In this document: positions 15,431-22,608 of the stretch, one piece after another
How positions within the stretch are numbered: the stretch's first letter is position 1
Layout of the letters: every line of letters begins with the position of its first letter
Assembly (NCBI GenBank): GCA_035477595.1
Contig: DATIKM010000015.1
Coordinates: 1-23,943 of the forward strand
Source of the DNA: DATIKM01 sp035477595
GTDB taxonomy: Bacteria; Armatimonadota; Chthonomonadetes; Chthonomonadales; CAJBBX01
Reading direction: 5' to 3'
DNA: 23,943 nt
Position numbers and translations under genes: made by a program
Notes under the pieces: generated by a model
Seen by the model: the letters and a program-made list of their open reading frames with translations, nothing else
Databases searched by the model: none
Told to the model about the DNA's origin: nothing

Positions 15431-16410
15431 TGCCGTGCCTCCAGGTACACGTCTTGAGCCTTGGCGTACAGCTTGAGCCGGACGTTCCTCAGGTAGCTGC
15501 GCATCGCATTGGGACCGGCCTTGCGGAGCTCGGTGAGCTGCGCTGCGAGGGCGCGGAGCGGCTCGACCTCGGCCTGAGCGTTCAGCGTCTCGATCTCTAC
15601 GGCGCGCCTCGACTGCACGATGCGCTGGTCGGCCGCTGCCTGCGCGAGGCTGATCTCAGACGACACCTGGTTGTGAGCCGTGTTGATGGCCGCCAGCGCG
15701 GACTCGACCTCCGCGGGAGGATCGATGCCGGTGATGAGCGACGCATCGAGCGCCACGCCGTAGCGGGCCTCCGCCGACCGGCACTCCGCCTCCATGCGGT
15801 CATTGATGTCCCGCAGGTTCTTGCGCAGGTCGTTGATCGAGACGCCCGCGGTGCCCACTGGCAGGCCCGCATCCAGGTCGTCACCCTTTGCGGGCGCCTC
15901 GTAGTTGGCGATGCGCTCGCGGAGCACCGAGACGAAGTAGCCCATCACGTGAACGATGGGGTTCTTCACTCCGAAGAGGTAGGCGTAGAGGTTGCGCTCC
16001 GACACACGGAACCGGATCTGCCCGCTGAGGCCAGTGTTGAGCTGGTCCTTGGTCACCGCCTCCAGGACGGTGCCGCCGGAGTTCGCCGAGGGGTCCTCGA
16101 GGTCGCGCGCCATGTTCATGGTCTGCACGGCGACGGAGACCTTGTGGATCCTCTCCCAGGGCCACCGCCAGTAGGGGCCTCCCGGCATGATCACGCGCAC
16201 CTGCGGATAGTCGTAGCGCGGTCGTTCCTCGACGGCGAGCGCCTCACCGATGGGGTCCTCGAGCGTGCTCTTACCGGGAATGCGGTCGGCTCTGCCGAAG
16301 ATGGTCTTGACGGCGCGCTCGTTCTGGTCGACCGTGTAGAGGCCTGCCAGGCCGTAGCGCACGAAGAACCAGACGATGAACCCGATGATGAAGCCAGTGA
16401 TGGCTTCCAC
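15427..16410 (-). CDS. SPFH/band-7 membrane protein (first of a pair)
   Basis: 327 residues from a GTG at 16410, fixed by AAGGAGG 5 nt upstream; the open frame extends to 16524, but without a ribosome binding site. One N-terminal helix (about 2-24, ITGFIIGFIVWFFVRYGLAG) is followed by YTVDQNERAVKTIFGRAD, the typical start of a band-7 domain. PGGPYWRWPWERIHKVSVAVQ, LSGQIRFRVSERNLYAYLFGV and the ITGIDPPAEVESALAAINTA helix complete it. Residues about 235-300 are Ala/Glu/Gln-rich and likely coiled coil (QAAADQRIVQSRRAVEIETLNAQAEVEP), as in flotillin and HflK. Role unknown; the pair probably forms one membrane assembly. Confidence 0.88.
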   Translation of the reverse strand: MEAITGFIIGFIVWFFVRYGLAGLYTVDQNERAVKTIFGRADRIPGKSTLEDPIGEALAVEERPRYDYPQVRVIMPGGPYWRWPWERIHKVSVAVQTMNMARDLEDPSANSGGTVLEAVTKDQLNTGLSGQIRFRVSERNLYAYLFGVKNPIVHVMGYFVSVLRERIANYEAPAKGDDLDAGLPVGTAGVSINDLRKNLRDINDRMEAECRSAEARYGVALDASLITGIDPPAEVESALAAINTAHNQVSSEISLAQAAADQRIVQSRRAVEIETLNAQAEVEPLRALAAQLTELRKAGPNAMRSYLRNVRLKLYAKAQDVYLEARQ

Positions 16411-16451
16411 CCTGTCCTCCTTCCCGGCCAGTCGCCCGGGGCTGAGCGGAG

Positions 16452-16504
16452 ACGCCCCGCATGGGCGCCACCAACATGCCTGACGATTGCCCGATGCGGG
16501 GCGT
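16452..16504 (-). promoter_or_regulatory. Long hairpin in the leader of the SPFH operon
   Basis: ACGCCCCGCAT (16452-16462) pairs perfectly with 16494-16504, and GGGC (16463-16466) pairs with GCCC (16489-16492) across a one-base bulge. That gives 15 pairs and a 22-base loop. It ends 41 bases before the GTG start at 16410. No plus-strand gene ends here, so it is more likely a leader structure of the SPFH transcript than a terminator. Confidence 0.4.
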
Positions 16505-16606
16505 TTCGCGGCCGGGAGGCGCATCCCCTGCCTGCAGTGGTGGCCCGAGGAGACCGAATTGCGTTCCAGGCGACCCAGACCGCTGGCGGCATGAGCCGCC
16601 CGTTCG

Positions 16607-16636
16607 TTGACCGCGGGGACGGGCCGGGGCTATAAT
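16607..16636 (+). promoter_or_regulatory. Promoter of tRNA-Arg
   Basis: TTGACC (16607-16612) and TATAAT (16631-16636) with 18-nt spacing, close to the sigma-70-type consensus. It would start transcription about 8 bases before the tRNA. It is the best promoter in the window and shows the housekeeping sigma factor has the usual preference. Confidence 0.8.
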
Positions 16637-16650
16637 GTCGTTTGCGGCGG

Positions 16651-16722
<72 letters not shown>

Positions 16723-16728
16723 CTTATC

Positions 16729-16780
16729 GCGCGAATGGCTGGCGTGGCCTTGTGTGAGGCCCGCCGGCCATTCGCGCTTT
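16729..16780 (+). terminator. Terminator of tRNA-Arg
   Basis: An 11-bp perfect stem, GCGCGAATGGC (16729-16739) with 16767-16777, with further inner pairing. It is followed by TTT at 16778-16780. It is the only hairpin here with even a short T-run. Confidence 0.7.
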
Positions 16781-16923
16781 GCGGGAGACCGCGGCGGGCC
16801 GAAGGGGGTATGGGCTGACCGGCGCGCATCATCGAAGAGCGCCGCCCGGCACCTGCACGGGACGGCCCGATGCGCCGACAATTGTTCTGGCGGGCCGTGC
16901 TGCCCGCATCGGGGGAACGCACC

Positions 16924-18237
16924 GTGGACATCTGCGTCATCGGCACGGGCTACGTGGGCCTCGTGACGGGGTCGGTCTTCGCCGACCTCGGTAACGAGGT
17001 CATCTGCGCGGACAAAGACGCGGCCAAGATCGAGATGCTCGGCCGCGGCGTCATGCCGATCTACGAGCCAGGCCTCGAAGAGGTGGTGGCTCGCAACGTG
17101 GAGGACCGGCGTCTCTCCTTCACCACGGATGTGGTCGAGGCGGTGAGCCGGTCGGAAGTGGTGTTCATCTGCGTCGGCACGCCAACGGGCGCGGACGGTC
17201 AGCCGGATACCACGCAGGTGGAGCAGGCGGCGCAGACCATCGCGCGGGCGCTCAACCGCTACAAGGTCGTGGTTAACAAGAGCACGGTGCCCGTTGGCAC
17301 CGGCGACCGCGTCCGCGAGATCATTGAGACCAACCGACGTCGCAACGTGGACTTCGACGTGGTGTCGAACCCGGAGTTTCTGCGCGAGGGCTCCGCAATC
17401 CACGATACGCTGCACCCCGACCGCATCGTGATCGGCGCGCCGAGCAAGCCGGTGGCCATGGTGATCCTGGAGCTCTACGCGCCGCTCGAGCGGCCCATGC
17501 TCATCACGGACGTGGCGAGCGCCGAGATCATCAAGTACGCGTCAAACGCATTCCTGGCCACCAAGATCTCCTTCATCAACGCCATCGCCAACATCTGCGA
17601 GGAAGCCGGCGCAGACGTGGTCCAGGTGGTTAAGGGCATGGGCTACGACCAGCGCATCGGCTCGGCGTTCCTGCAGGCGGGCCTCGGGTACGGGGGATCG
17701 TGCTTCCCCAAGGACACGAACGCACTCATCCACACGTCGGACCGCCTGGGCTACAGCTTCGACCTGCTCAAGGCGGTCACCGAGATCAACAGGTCGCAGA
17801 CGCAGCGTTTCATGGACCGACTGGAGCGCGCACTCGGTGGGTTCGAGGGGAGGACGGTCGCCCTCCTCGGACTGACGTTCAAGCCGAACACGGACGATCT
17901 GCGCGACGCCAAGTCGCTGGAGATCATCGAACGGCTCCTCGCAGGGAAGGCGGAGGTGTGCGCGTACGATCCCATCGCGATGGACAAGGCGCGGGCCGTG
18001 GCGCCGTCGGTCCGCTACTGCGAGAGCGCTTACGAGGCGGCCAGCGGGGCCGACGCGATGGTGCTCGTAACCGAGTGGAACGAGTTCAAGTTCCTGAACC
18101 TCGCGCGCGTTCTGTCCGCCATGCGCGGCAAGCTGCTGTTCGATGGCCGCAATCTGTACGACCCCGTCCGCATGCAACGGCTCGGCTTCGATTACCACGG
18201 TATCGGCCGCTCCTGGGCGGCGCTGAACGGCAAATGA
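16924..18237 (+). CDS. UDP-glucose 6-dehydrogenase
   Basis: 437 residues from the GTG at 16924, typical for the family. It oxidises UDP-glucose to UDP-glucuronate with two NAD+, a precursor step for capsule, exopolysaccharide and uronic-acid-containing polymers, in the cytoplasm. The N-terminus ICVIGTGYVGLVTG is the Rossmann nucleotide site. Other motifs are ICVGTP (the Pro loop), NPEFLREGSAI and the catalytic C260 in GYGGSCFPKDT, followed by LGLTFKPNTDDLRD. The open frame begins earlier at 16870, but the added 18 residues do not match the family; a GGGGGA before the GTG gives modest support. Other members of the superfamily, such as UDP-mannosamine or GDP-mannose dehydrogenases, are less likely. 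It probably works with nearby polymer genes. Confidence 0.93.
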   Translation: MDICVIGTGYVGLVTGSVFADLGNEVICADKDAAKIEMLGRGVMPIYEPGLEEVVARNVEDRRLSFTTDVVEAVSRSEVVFICVGTPTGADGQPDTTQVEQAAQTIARALNRYKVVVNKSTVPVGTGDRVREIIETNRRRNVDFDVVSNPEFLREGSAIHDTLHPDRIVIGAPSKPVAMVILELYAPLERPMLITDVASAEIIKYASNAFLATKISFINAIANICEEAGADVVQVVKGMGYDQRIGSAFLQAGLGYGGSCFPKDTNALIHTSDRLGYSFDLLKAVTEINRSQTQRFMDRLERALGGFEGRTVALLGLTFKPNTDDLRDAKSLEIIERLLAGKAEVCAYDPIAMDKARAVAPSVRYCESAYEAASGADAMVLVTEWNEFKFLNLARVLSAMRGKLLFDGRNLYDPVRMQRLGFDYHGIGRSWAALNGK

Positions 18238-18266
18238 GCGCGGCCCGGCGTTGATCCGGGAGTCCC

Positions 18267-18299
18267 CCGGCGCGCCCGTGCACCGTGCGGGCGCGCCGG
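18267..18299 (+). terminator. Hairpin after the UDP-glucose dehydrogenase gene
   Basis: A perfect 12-bp stem, CCGGCGCGCCCG (18267-18278) with CGGGCGCGCCGG (18288-18299), and a 9-base loop, 30 bases after the stop. No T-tract. It ends 31 bases before the TPR gene, so that gene may need its own promoter or partial read-through. Confidence 0.55.
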
Positions 18300-18330
18300 T
18301 GTCGGCGCCGCGCGCGAGAGAGGTGCCTCT

Positions 18331-19263
18331 ATGTCCGTGCTTGGCAGGATGCTGGGCTTCGGTCGCAGCGAGCACTACGACCGGGCGATCCGCCTGTTCG
18401 ATCAGGGCCTCTACGAGGACGCCATCGAGGCGTTTGCAGCGGCCCGTCAGCAGCCCCAACAAGATCCCCTCACCGACCGTCTGGCGCTCTTCTACACCGC
18501 CGAGGCGTACTCGAACCTCGGGCTCACCGCGATCAAGCGCGGGGCCTGGGAGCGCGCCGAGCAGCACTATCGTGCGGCCATCGACATCCATCCGCACTAC
18601 GCGGACCTCCACTTCAACCTGGCGCTGGCGCTGCGACGACGCCTTGAGTACGGCCCCGCCCTGCTGGCGCTGGACGAAGCGCTCACCATCAACCCGCGAT
18701 TCGCCAAGGCGCACTTCCACAAGGGGCTCGCGCTGTATGCGTCCGGCGACCGCGACGGCGGCATCAAGTCGGTCCAGCGAGCCGTGGAGCTGGAGGCCGG
18801 CTTCCAGACCGAGGCCCTGCGGCGCGGCATGGAAGCGCATGCGAGTGGGGACTACGCTGGAGCGCTGAATGCGTTCGAGATGGTGAGCGCCACCGATGTG
18901 GACGACATCCTGTTCCACTTCCGTCTGGGCGACGATCTCTACCGGCGCGGCATGCTCCGCGAGGCGATTGACGAGTACCACAAGGCGCTGGACCTGAACC
19001 CGAGTTACGCGGACATCCACAACCATCTGGGGATGGCGCTGAGCGCGGTGGGCGATGCGCAGGGGGCCGCCGAGGAGTTCGAGCGCGCTGTCGCCATCAA
19101 CCCGCGCTTCGTCGAGGCGCTGCTGCACCTGGGGATCACGCTGCGCGAACTGGGCAGGCCCCAGGACGCCGCCGAGGCCCTGGGGAAGGTACTCGCCATC
19201 GACCCGCGGAATGTGCTGGCTCGTGAGAACCTCGACGAGCTGGAGCACTCACAGGCGGCGTAG
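18331..19263 (+). CDS. Tetratricopeptide-repeat protein
   Basis: 310 residues with about 8 TPR or TPR-like repeats covering almost the whole chain. There is no signal peptide or membrane helix, so it is probably cytoplasmic. Clear units include ADLHFNLALALRRRLEYGPA (about 90-109), AKAHFHKGLALYASGDRDGG (about 125-144), ADIHNHLGMALSAVGDAQGA and VEALLHLGITLRELGRPQDA. Each ends with the usual AI/LxxxP turn (INPRF, LNPSY, IDPRN). TPRs bind partner proteins; no partner is evident. The repeat near 160-190 is shorter and more degenerate, as a hinge might be. A GAGAGGTG lies about 7 nt before the ATG. Ordered after UDP-glucose dehydrogenase, so a polysaccharide-assembly partner is possible but speculative. 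Confidence 0.85.
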   Translation: MSVLGRMLGFGRSEHYDRAIRLFDQGLYEDAIEAFAAARQQPQQDPLTDRLALFYTAEAYSNLGLTAIKRGAWERAEQHYRAAIDIHPHYADLHFNLALALRRRLEYGPALLALDEALTINPRFAKAHFHKGLALYASGDRDGGIKSVQRAVELEAGFQTEALRRGMEAHASGDYAGALNAFEMVSATDVDDILFHFRLGDDLYRRGMLREAIDEYHKALDLNPSYADIHNHLGMALSAVGDAQGAAEEFERAVAINPRFVEALLHLGITLRELGRPQDAAEALGKVLAIDPRNVLARENLDELEHSQAA

Positions 19264-19279
19264 CCCCGAGGGCATGTGA

Positions 19280-19315
19280 GCGGCGCCGGGTGACCATGCC
19301 AGCTCCCGGCGCCGC
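19280..19315 (+). terminator. Hairpin between the TPR gene and tgt
   Basis: A perfect 11-bp stem, GCGGCGCCGGG (19280-19290) with CCCGGCGCCGC (19305-19315), and a 14-base loop. It starts 16 bases after the TPR stop and ends 38 bases before the proposed tgt start. No T-tract. Confidence 0.55.
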
Positions 19316-19342
19316 GCGGACGTCACGCGGAGCGCCGGCGCC

Positions 19343-19347
19343 GGAGG
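19343..19347 (+). promoter_or_regulatory. Ribosome binding site that points to an AUC start of tgt
   Basis: GGAGG at 19343-19347, 6 nt before the ATC at 19354. This is ideal spacing for initiation and is the main reason, with protein alignment, to put the tgt start there. Confidence 0.5.
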
Positions 19348-19353
19348 CCAGCC

Positions 19354-20520
19354 ATCCTCTTCTCGGTTGTCGCCCGGTGCGACCGCACAGCCGCGCGCCT
19401 CGGTCGGCTGGAGCTTCCGCACGCTTGCCTGGAGACGCCAGTCTTCATGCCCGTCGGAACGCAGGCGACCGTGAAGGCCATGGCGCCGGGCGAGCTCGAG
19501 GAGATCGGGTACCGGCTGGTCCTCGCGAACACCTACCATCTCCACCTTCGTCCCGGCGAGGGCGTCGTGGCGCGCGCCGGCGGCCTTCACCGGTTCTCTG
19601 GCTGGAGCGGCGCGCTGCTCACGGACAGCGGCGGCTTCCAGGTCTTCTCGCTCGCGAAGCTGCGCCGGGTCACGGACGACGGAGTGCGGTTCCAGTCGCA
19701 CGTCGACGGGTCCTCGCACCTCTTCACGCCGGAGGCGGCGATCGAGATCCAGCGCAAGCTGGGCGCCGACATCGCAATGGCGCTCGACGAGTGCGTGGCG
19801 AACCCGTGCGACGAGGGGACCGCCGAGGGCGCCCTATCCCGAACGCAGGCCTGGGCGGCGCGGTGCCTCGAGGCGCACACGGGCGCAGGCTCCGCGGCGG
19901 CGGGCGGCTGGCCACAGGCGCTCTTCGCCATCGTGCAGGGCTCTACCTATCGATCGCTGCGCGAGCGAGCGGCACGCGAACTGGCGTCAATGCCCTTTGA
20001 CGGCTACGCGATCGGGGGCCTGGCGGTTGGCGAAGATGCTGCCACGCGGAACGACTGCGTCGAATGGAGCGCTGCGCTGCTCCCGCCGGAGCGGCCGCGG
20101 TACCTGATGGGCGTTGGTTACCCGCTCGACATCGTGGACTCGGTGGAGCGAGGGGTCGACATGTTCGACTGCGTGCTGCCGACGCGCGGTGGGCGCACGG
20201 CGCAGGCCTTCACCTCGCGCGGTACCGTGAACCTGCGGAACGCGCGGCACGCCGAGGACTTCGGTCCGCTCGACCCGGAGTGCGCCTGCGCGGTCTGCCG
20301 GCAGCACACGCGGGCCTACCTCCGTCACCTGTTCATGGCAGGCGAGATGCTCGGACCCCGCCTCACGACGTATCATAACTTGAGCTTCTACGCGGGCCTG
20401 ATGCAGTCGCTGAGGTCCGCCATCGACGACGGTCGGTTCCCGGAAGAGGCGGCCCGCTGGCGCCGCTGTCTGTCGGCCGGCGCGGCCCACGCGGACGCTG
20501 CGCCAGCAGACGAGGAGTGA
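19354..20520 (+). CDS. tgt: tRNA-guanine transglycosylase with apparent AUC start
   Basis: 388 residues if read from the ATC at 19354. Tgt swaps G34 for preQ1 in tRNAs with GUN anticodons on the queuosine pathway. D272 (GVDMFDCVLPTRGGR) is the nucleophile and D91 (LLTDSGGFQVF) the general base. Zinc is bound by C310, C312, C315 (PECACAVC) and H341. The first ATG, 19447, would start at MPVGTQATVK and lose about 31 residues that are highly conserved in the family (residues 2-31: LFSVVARCDRTAARLGRLELP, then ETPVF). No ATG, GTG, TTG or CTG lies in frame between the stop at 19291 and 19441 except CTG at 19408 and 19429, which are too late. The ATC stands exactly where Met is in other Tgts. No queA or other queuosine gene is nearby. 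Confidence 0.92.
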   Translation: MLFSVVARCDRTAARLGRLELPHACLETPVFMPVGTQATVKAMAPGELEEIGYRLVLANTYHLHLRPGEGVVARAGGLHRFSGWSGALLTDSGGFQVFSLAKLRRVTDDGVRFQSHVDGSSHLFTPEAAIEIQRKLGADIAMALDECVANPCDEGTAEGALSRTQAWAARCLEAHTGAGSAAAGGWPQALFAIVQGSTYRSLRERAARELASMPFDGYAIGGLAVGEDAATRNDCVEWSAALLPPERPRYLMGVGYPLDIVDSVERGVDMFDCVLPTRGGRTAQAFTSRGTVNLRNARHAEDFGPLDPECACAVCRQHTRAYLRHLFMAGEMLGPRLTTYHNLSFYAGLMQSLRSAIDDGRFPEEAARWRRCLSAGAAHADAAPADEE

Positions 20521-20524
20521 GCGC

Positions 20525-21220
20525 ATGGCGGTAGTCGACGCAGAGATGCCCAGGCGTACGCGCCCGGTAGCGCTCCGCGATCTGCGGTCCAACCCCAAGG
20601 TCCGAGCCACCATCGAGAAGGCGAACGAGCAGATGATGGCGCTCGGGTACACCGAGCACGGCGCGCGCCACGCGGCGCTCGTGGCGGCCATGGCCCGCAG
20701 CGTGTGCCTGTCGCTCGCCACCGATCCGCGGACGGCCGAGCTGGCCGCCATCGCGGGGTATCTTCACGACATCGGCAACGTCGTCAGCCGGCACACGCAC
20801 CCGCAGATCGGGGGCACTCTGGCCTTCATCCTGCTGAACGAGATGGGCATGGACCCGGATGAGATCGGCGTGGTGATCGGCGCGATCGGGAACCACGAGG
20901 AGCCCGAAGGCGTGCCCATCCATCCCGTGGCCGCGAGCGTCATCATCGCCGACAAATCCGACGTGCACCTCACGCGGGTCCAGAACCCGGCGCCGGAGGA
21001 CTTCGACATCCACGACCGGGTGAACCATGCAGTTCAGAAGTCGCGCCTGGCGGCGTCCGCCGAGGAGCGCACGATCACCCTGGAGCTGGAAGTCGACACG
21101 ACGAGTGCGTCCATCATGGAGTACTTCGAGATTTTCGTGGACCGCATGGTGATGTGCCGCAAGGCGGCCCGCGTGCTGGGCTGCACGTTCCGACTCTGCA
21201 TCAACGGGGTGTTCGTGTGA
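20525..21220 (+). CDS. HD-domain phosphohydrolase
   Basis: 231 residues. The HD metal ligands are H49 (EHGARHAALV), H81-D82 (GYLHDIGNVV) and probably D143 (VIIADKSDVH); GAIGNHEE at about 119-126 adds H124. Proteins of this kind, with IEKANEQMMALGYTEHG and LHDIGNVV, are widespread in several phyla but have no firm substrate; phosphate monoester or nucleotide hydrolysis is the family default. Residues 165-231 form an extra alpha/beta part (TITLELEVDTT, EIFVDRMVMCRKAARVLGC). No signal peptide. GAGGAG lies about 8 nt before the ATG, inside the end of tgt, and the gap to tgt is only 4 bases. The stop overlaps the next gene's start (GTGA). Confidence 0.88.
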   Translation: MAVVDAEMPRRTRPVALRDLRSNPKVRATIEKANEQMMALGYTEHGARHAALVAAMARSVCLSLATDPRTAELAAIAGYLHDIGNVVSRHTHPQIGGTLAFILLNEMGMDPDEIGVVIGAIGNHEEPEGVPIHPVAASVIIADKSDVHLTRVQNPAPEDFDIHDRVNHAVQKSRLAASAEERTITLELEVDTTSASIMEYFEIFVDRMVMCRKAARVLGCTFRLCINGVFV

Positions 21221-22608
21221 ATCGCCGGCGCGCCGGCGCTCCATTGGCGCTGGTATGCCTTCTGTGCGCGCACCGCGCCGGGCAGGCACAGGCCGCACCT
21301 GACCTGCGCATCGAGAGCTTCGGCCCGGCGCAGTCTGTGAGCGTCGGCCTCGATACCGTGACCCTGGTGGCAACCATCCGCAACGCCGGCGCAACCCCGC
21401 TCGCGCAGGGAGGCGCCACGGCGCGGCTCATGCCGCTGGCCGGCCTGGAGTACGTCGAGGGCGGCACGGTCTCGTCGCTCCCGGCTCTCGATCCGGCGGG
21501 CACGGTTACCTACCGTTGGCGGCTTCGTCCGACGGAGGCGTCCGGCCCGATGGTGGCCTCGGTGGCCGTGACCGTCCCGGGCGCGCGGCCGGTCGTGCGG
21601 GTGGTTGGGATACCGCGCTTCGCGGAGCGACCGCCGGGCGAGCCGGCCACCACCTCGCTCTTCCCGGTCGCTCGCACGTGGACGGGCGGCGGCTCCGTGG
21701 AGAACGGGCGGATGCGCGCGCGCATCTTCCTCACCCATGGCACGCTGCCGGTGGCGATCATTGCCGCGCGAGACGGGTCGGGCTGGCGTCGCGCGGCGAC
21801 CGTGGTGAAACTGGCGGAGGTGATGAGCGCCGAGGGCGGGCAGGCGCCCTGGTGGGAGACCTTCCGAGCGGAGCGCATCCGGGCCGTGAACGGTCCGCGC
21901 GAGTCTTCTCTCATCTTGAGCGGCCACGTGGGCCTTCGCTGGAGGGCCACCGTGACCGTCGTGGCGCGGCTCGGGAGCAACGCTCTCGAGGTGCAGTTCG
22001 GCGGGGCGCCGCTTCGGCAGCTACAGCTCCACGGCCTCCGTGTGGCAGCTCTCGCGGCGGGTGACGGCGGCCTGGGCCCACAGACCTGCGATGAGCTGAC
22101 CGACGACGAGAGCCAGGGGCGTACGGTGGCCGCGCTGCGCTGGGGCAATCTGACCCTGGCAACGGTCCGTCCGTCGGCGCCCCCGTTCGCGGGCTGGCGC
22201 ATGGCGCGCATGCCCGAGCTCACGGGGGCAGGCTACCGGGTCCTGGGATGGGAGGCACTGCCTGTCGCCAGCGGCGCGGTGCTGGGTGCAGGCGCACTCG
22301 TCGAGAGCCGCGTTCGCGTGGTGGCCATCTGCCCGAGCTTCACCGCGGCCGACGCGCGCCGGCTGGGGATGAGCGACCCCGCGCCGCCGCCAGCGCTGCT
22401 GCGCGATGCCCTGAGGCGCGCCAGCGGGCAGGCGGAGGCGTCACGCGCGGCGTCCACGCGCGGTCAGGGGTCGGCAGGCGCCTCGAGCTCGCGCAGCAGC
22501 GCCCGGCGATCGCGTGCCCCGCGCGTCCGTCCCCGCGCGTCGCTCGACGGATCGGGGGGGCTCCCCGGCTCCTTCGGCGGCAGTGTGCTGCAGTGGGTTC
22601 AGGGCTAG
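21217..22608 (+). CDS. Secreted protein with a CARDB-like beta domain and basic low-complexity tail
   Basis: 463 residues from a GTG at 21217 that overlaps the HD gene's stop (GTGA). Signal peptide of about 26 residues (basic start, PLALVCLLC core, ending GQAQA). Residues about 28-115 look like a CARDB or Ig-like adhesion module (DLRIESFGPAQSV, LVATIRNAGATPLAQGG, TYRWRLRPTE). The middle, about 150-380, is beta-rich (WTGGGSVENGRMRARIFL, LRWRATVTVVARLGSNALEVQF) and unrecognised. The last 65 residues or so are Ser/Arg/Ala-rich with many RR pairs and no clear fold, then a Gly-rich end. Exported or surface protein of unknown function. The stretch TCDELTDDESQG holds a cluster of acids. Confidence 0.7.
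   Translation: MNRRRAGAPLALVCLLCAHRAGQAQAAPDLRIESFGPAQSVSVGLDTVTLVATIRNAGATPLAQGGATARLMPLAGLEYVEGGTVSSLPALDPAGTVTYRWRLRPTEASGPMVASVAVTVPGARPVVRVVGIPRFAERPPGEPATTSLFPVARTWTGGGSVENGRMRARIFLTHGTLPVAIIAARDGSGWRRAATVVKLAEVMSAEGGQAPWWETFRAERIRAVNGPRESSLILSGHVGLRWRATVTVVARLGSNALEVQFGGAPLRQLQLHGLRVAALAAGDGGLGPQTCDELTDDESQGRTVAALRWGNLTLATVRPSAPPFAGWRMARMPELTGAGYRVLGWEALPVASGAVLGAGALVESRVRVVAICPSFTAADARRLGMSDPAPPPALLRDALRRASGQAEASRAASTRGQGSAGASSSRSSARRSRAPRVRPRASLDGSGGLPGSFGGSVLQWVQG

Noticed and set aside
17542..19248. A 568-residue frame opposite UDP-glucose dehydrogenase and the TPR gene
   Set aside because: It spans two good genes and the hairpin between them, and shows no domain.
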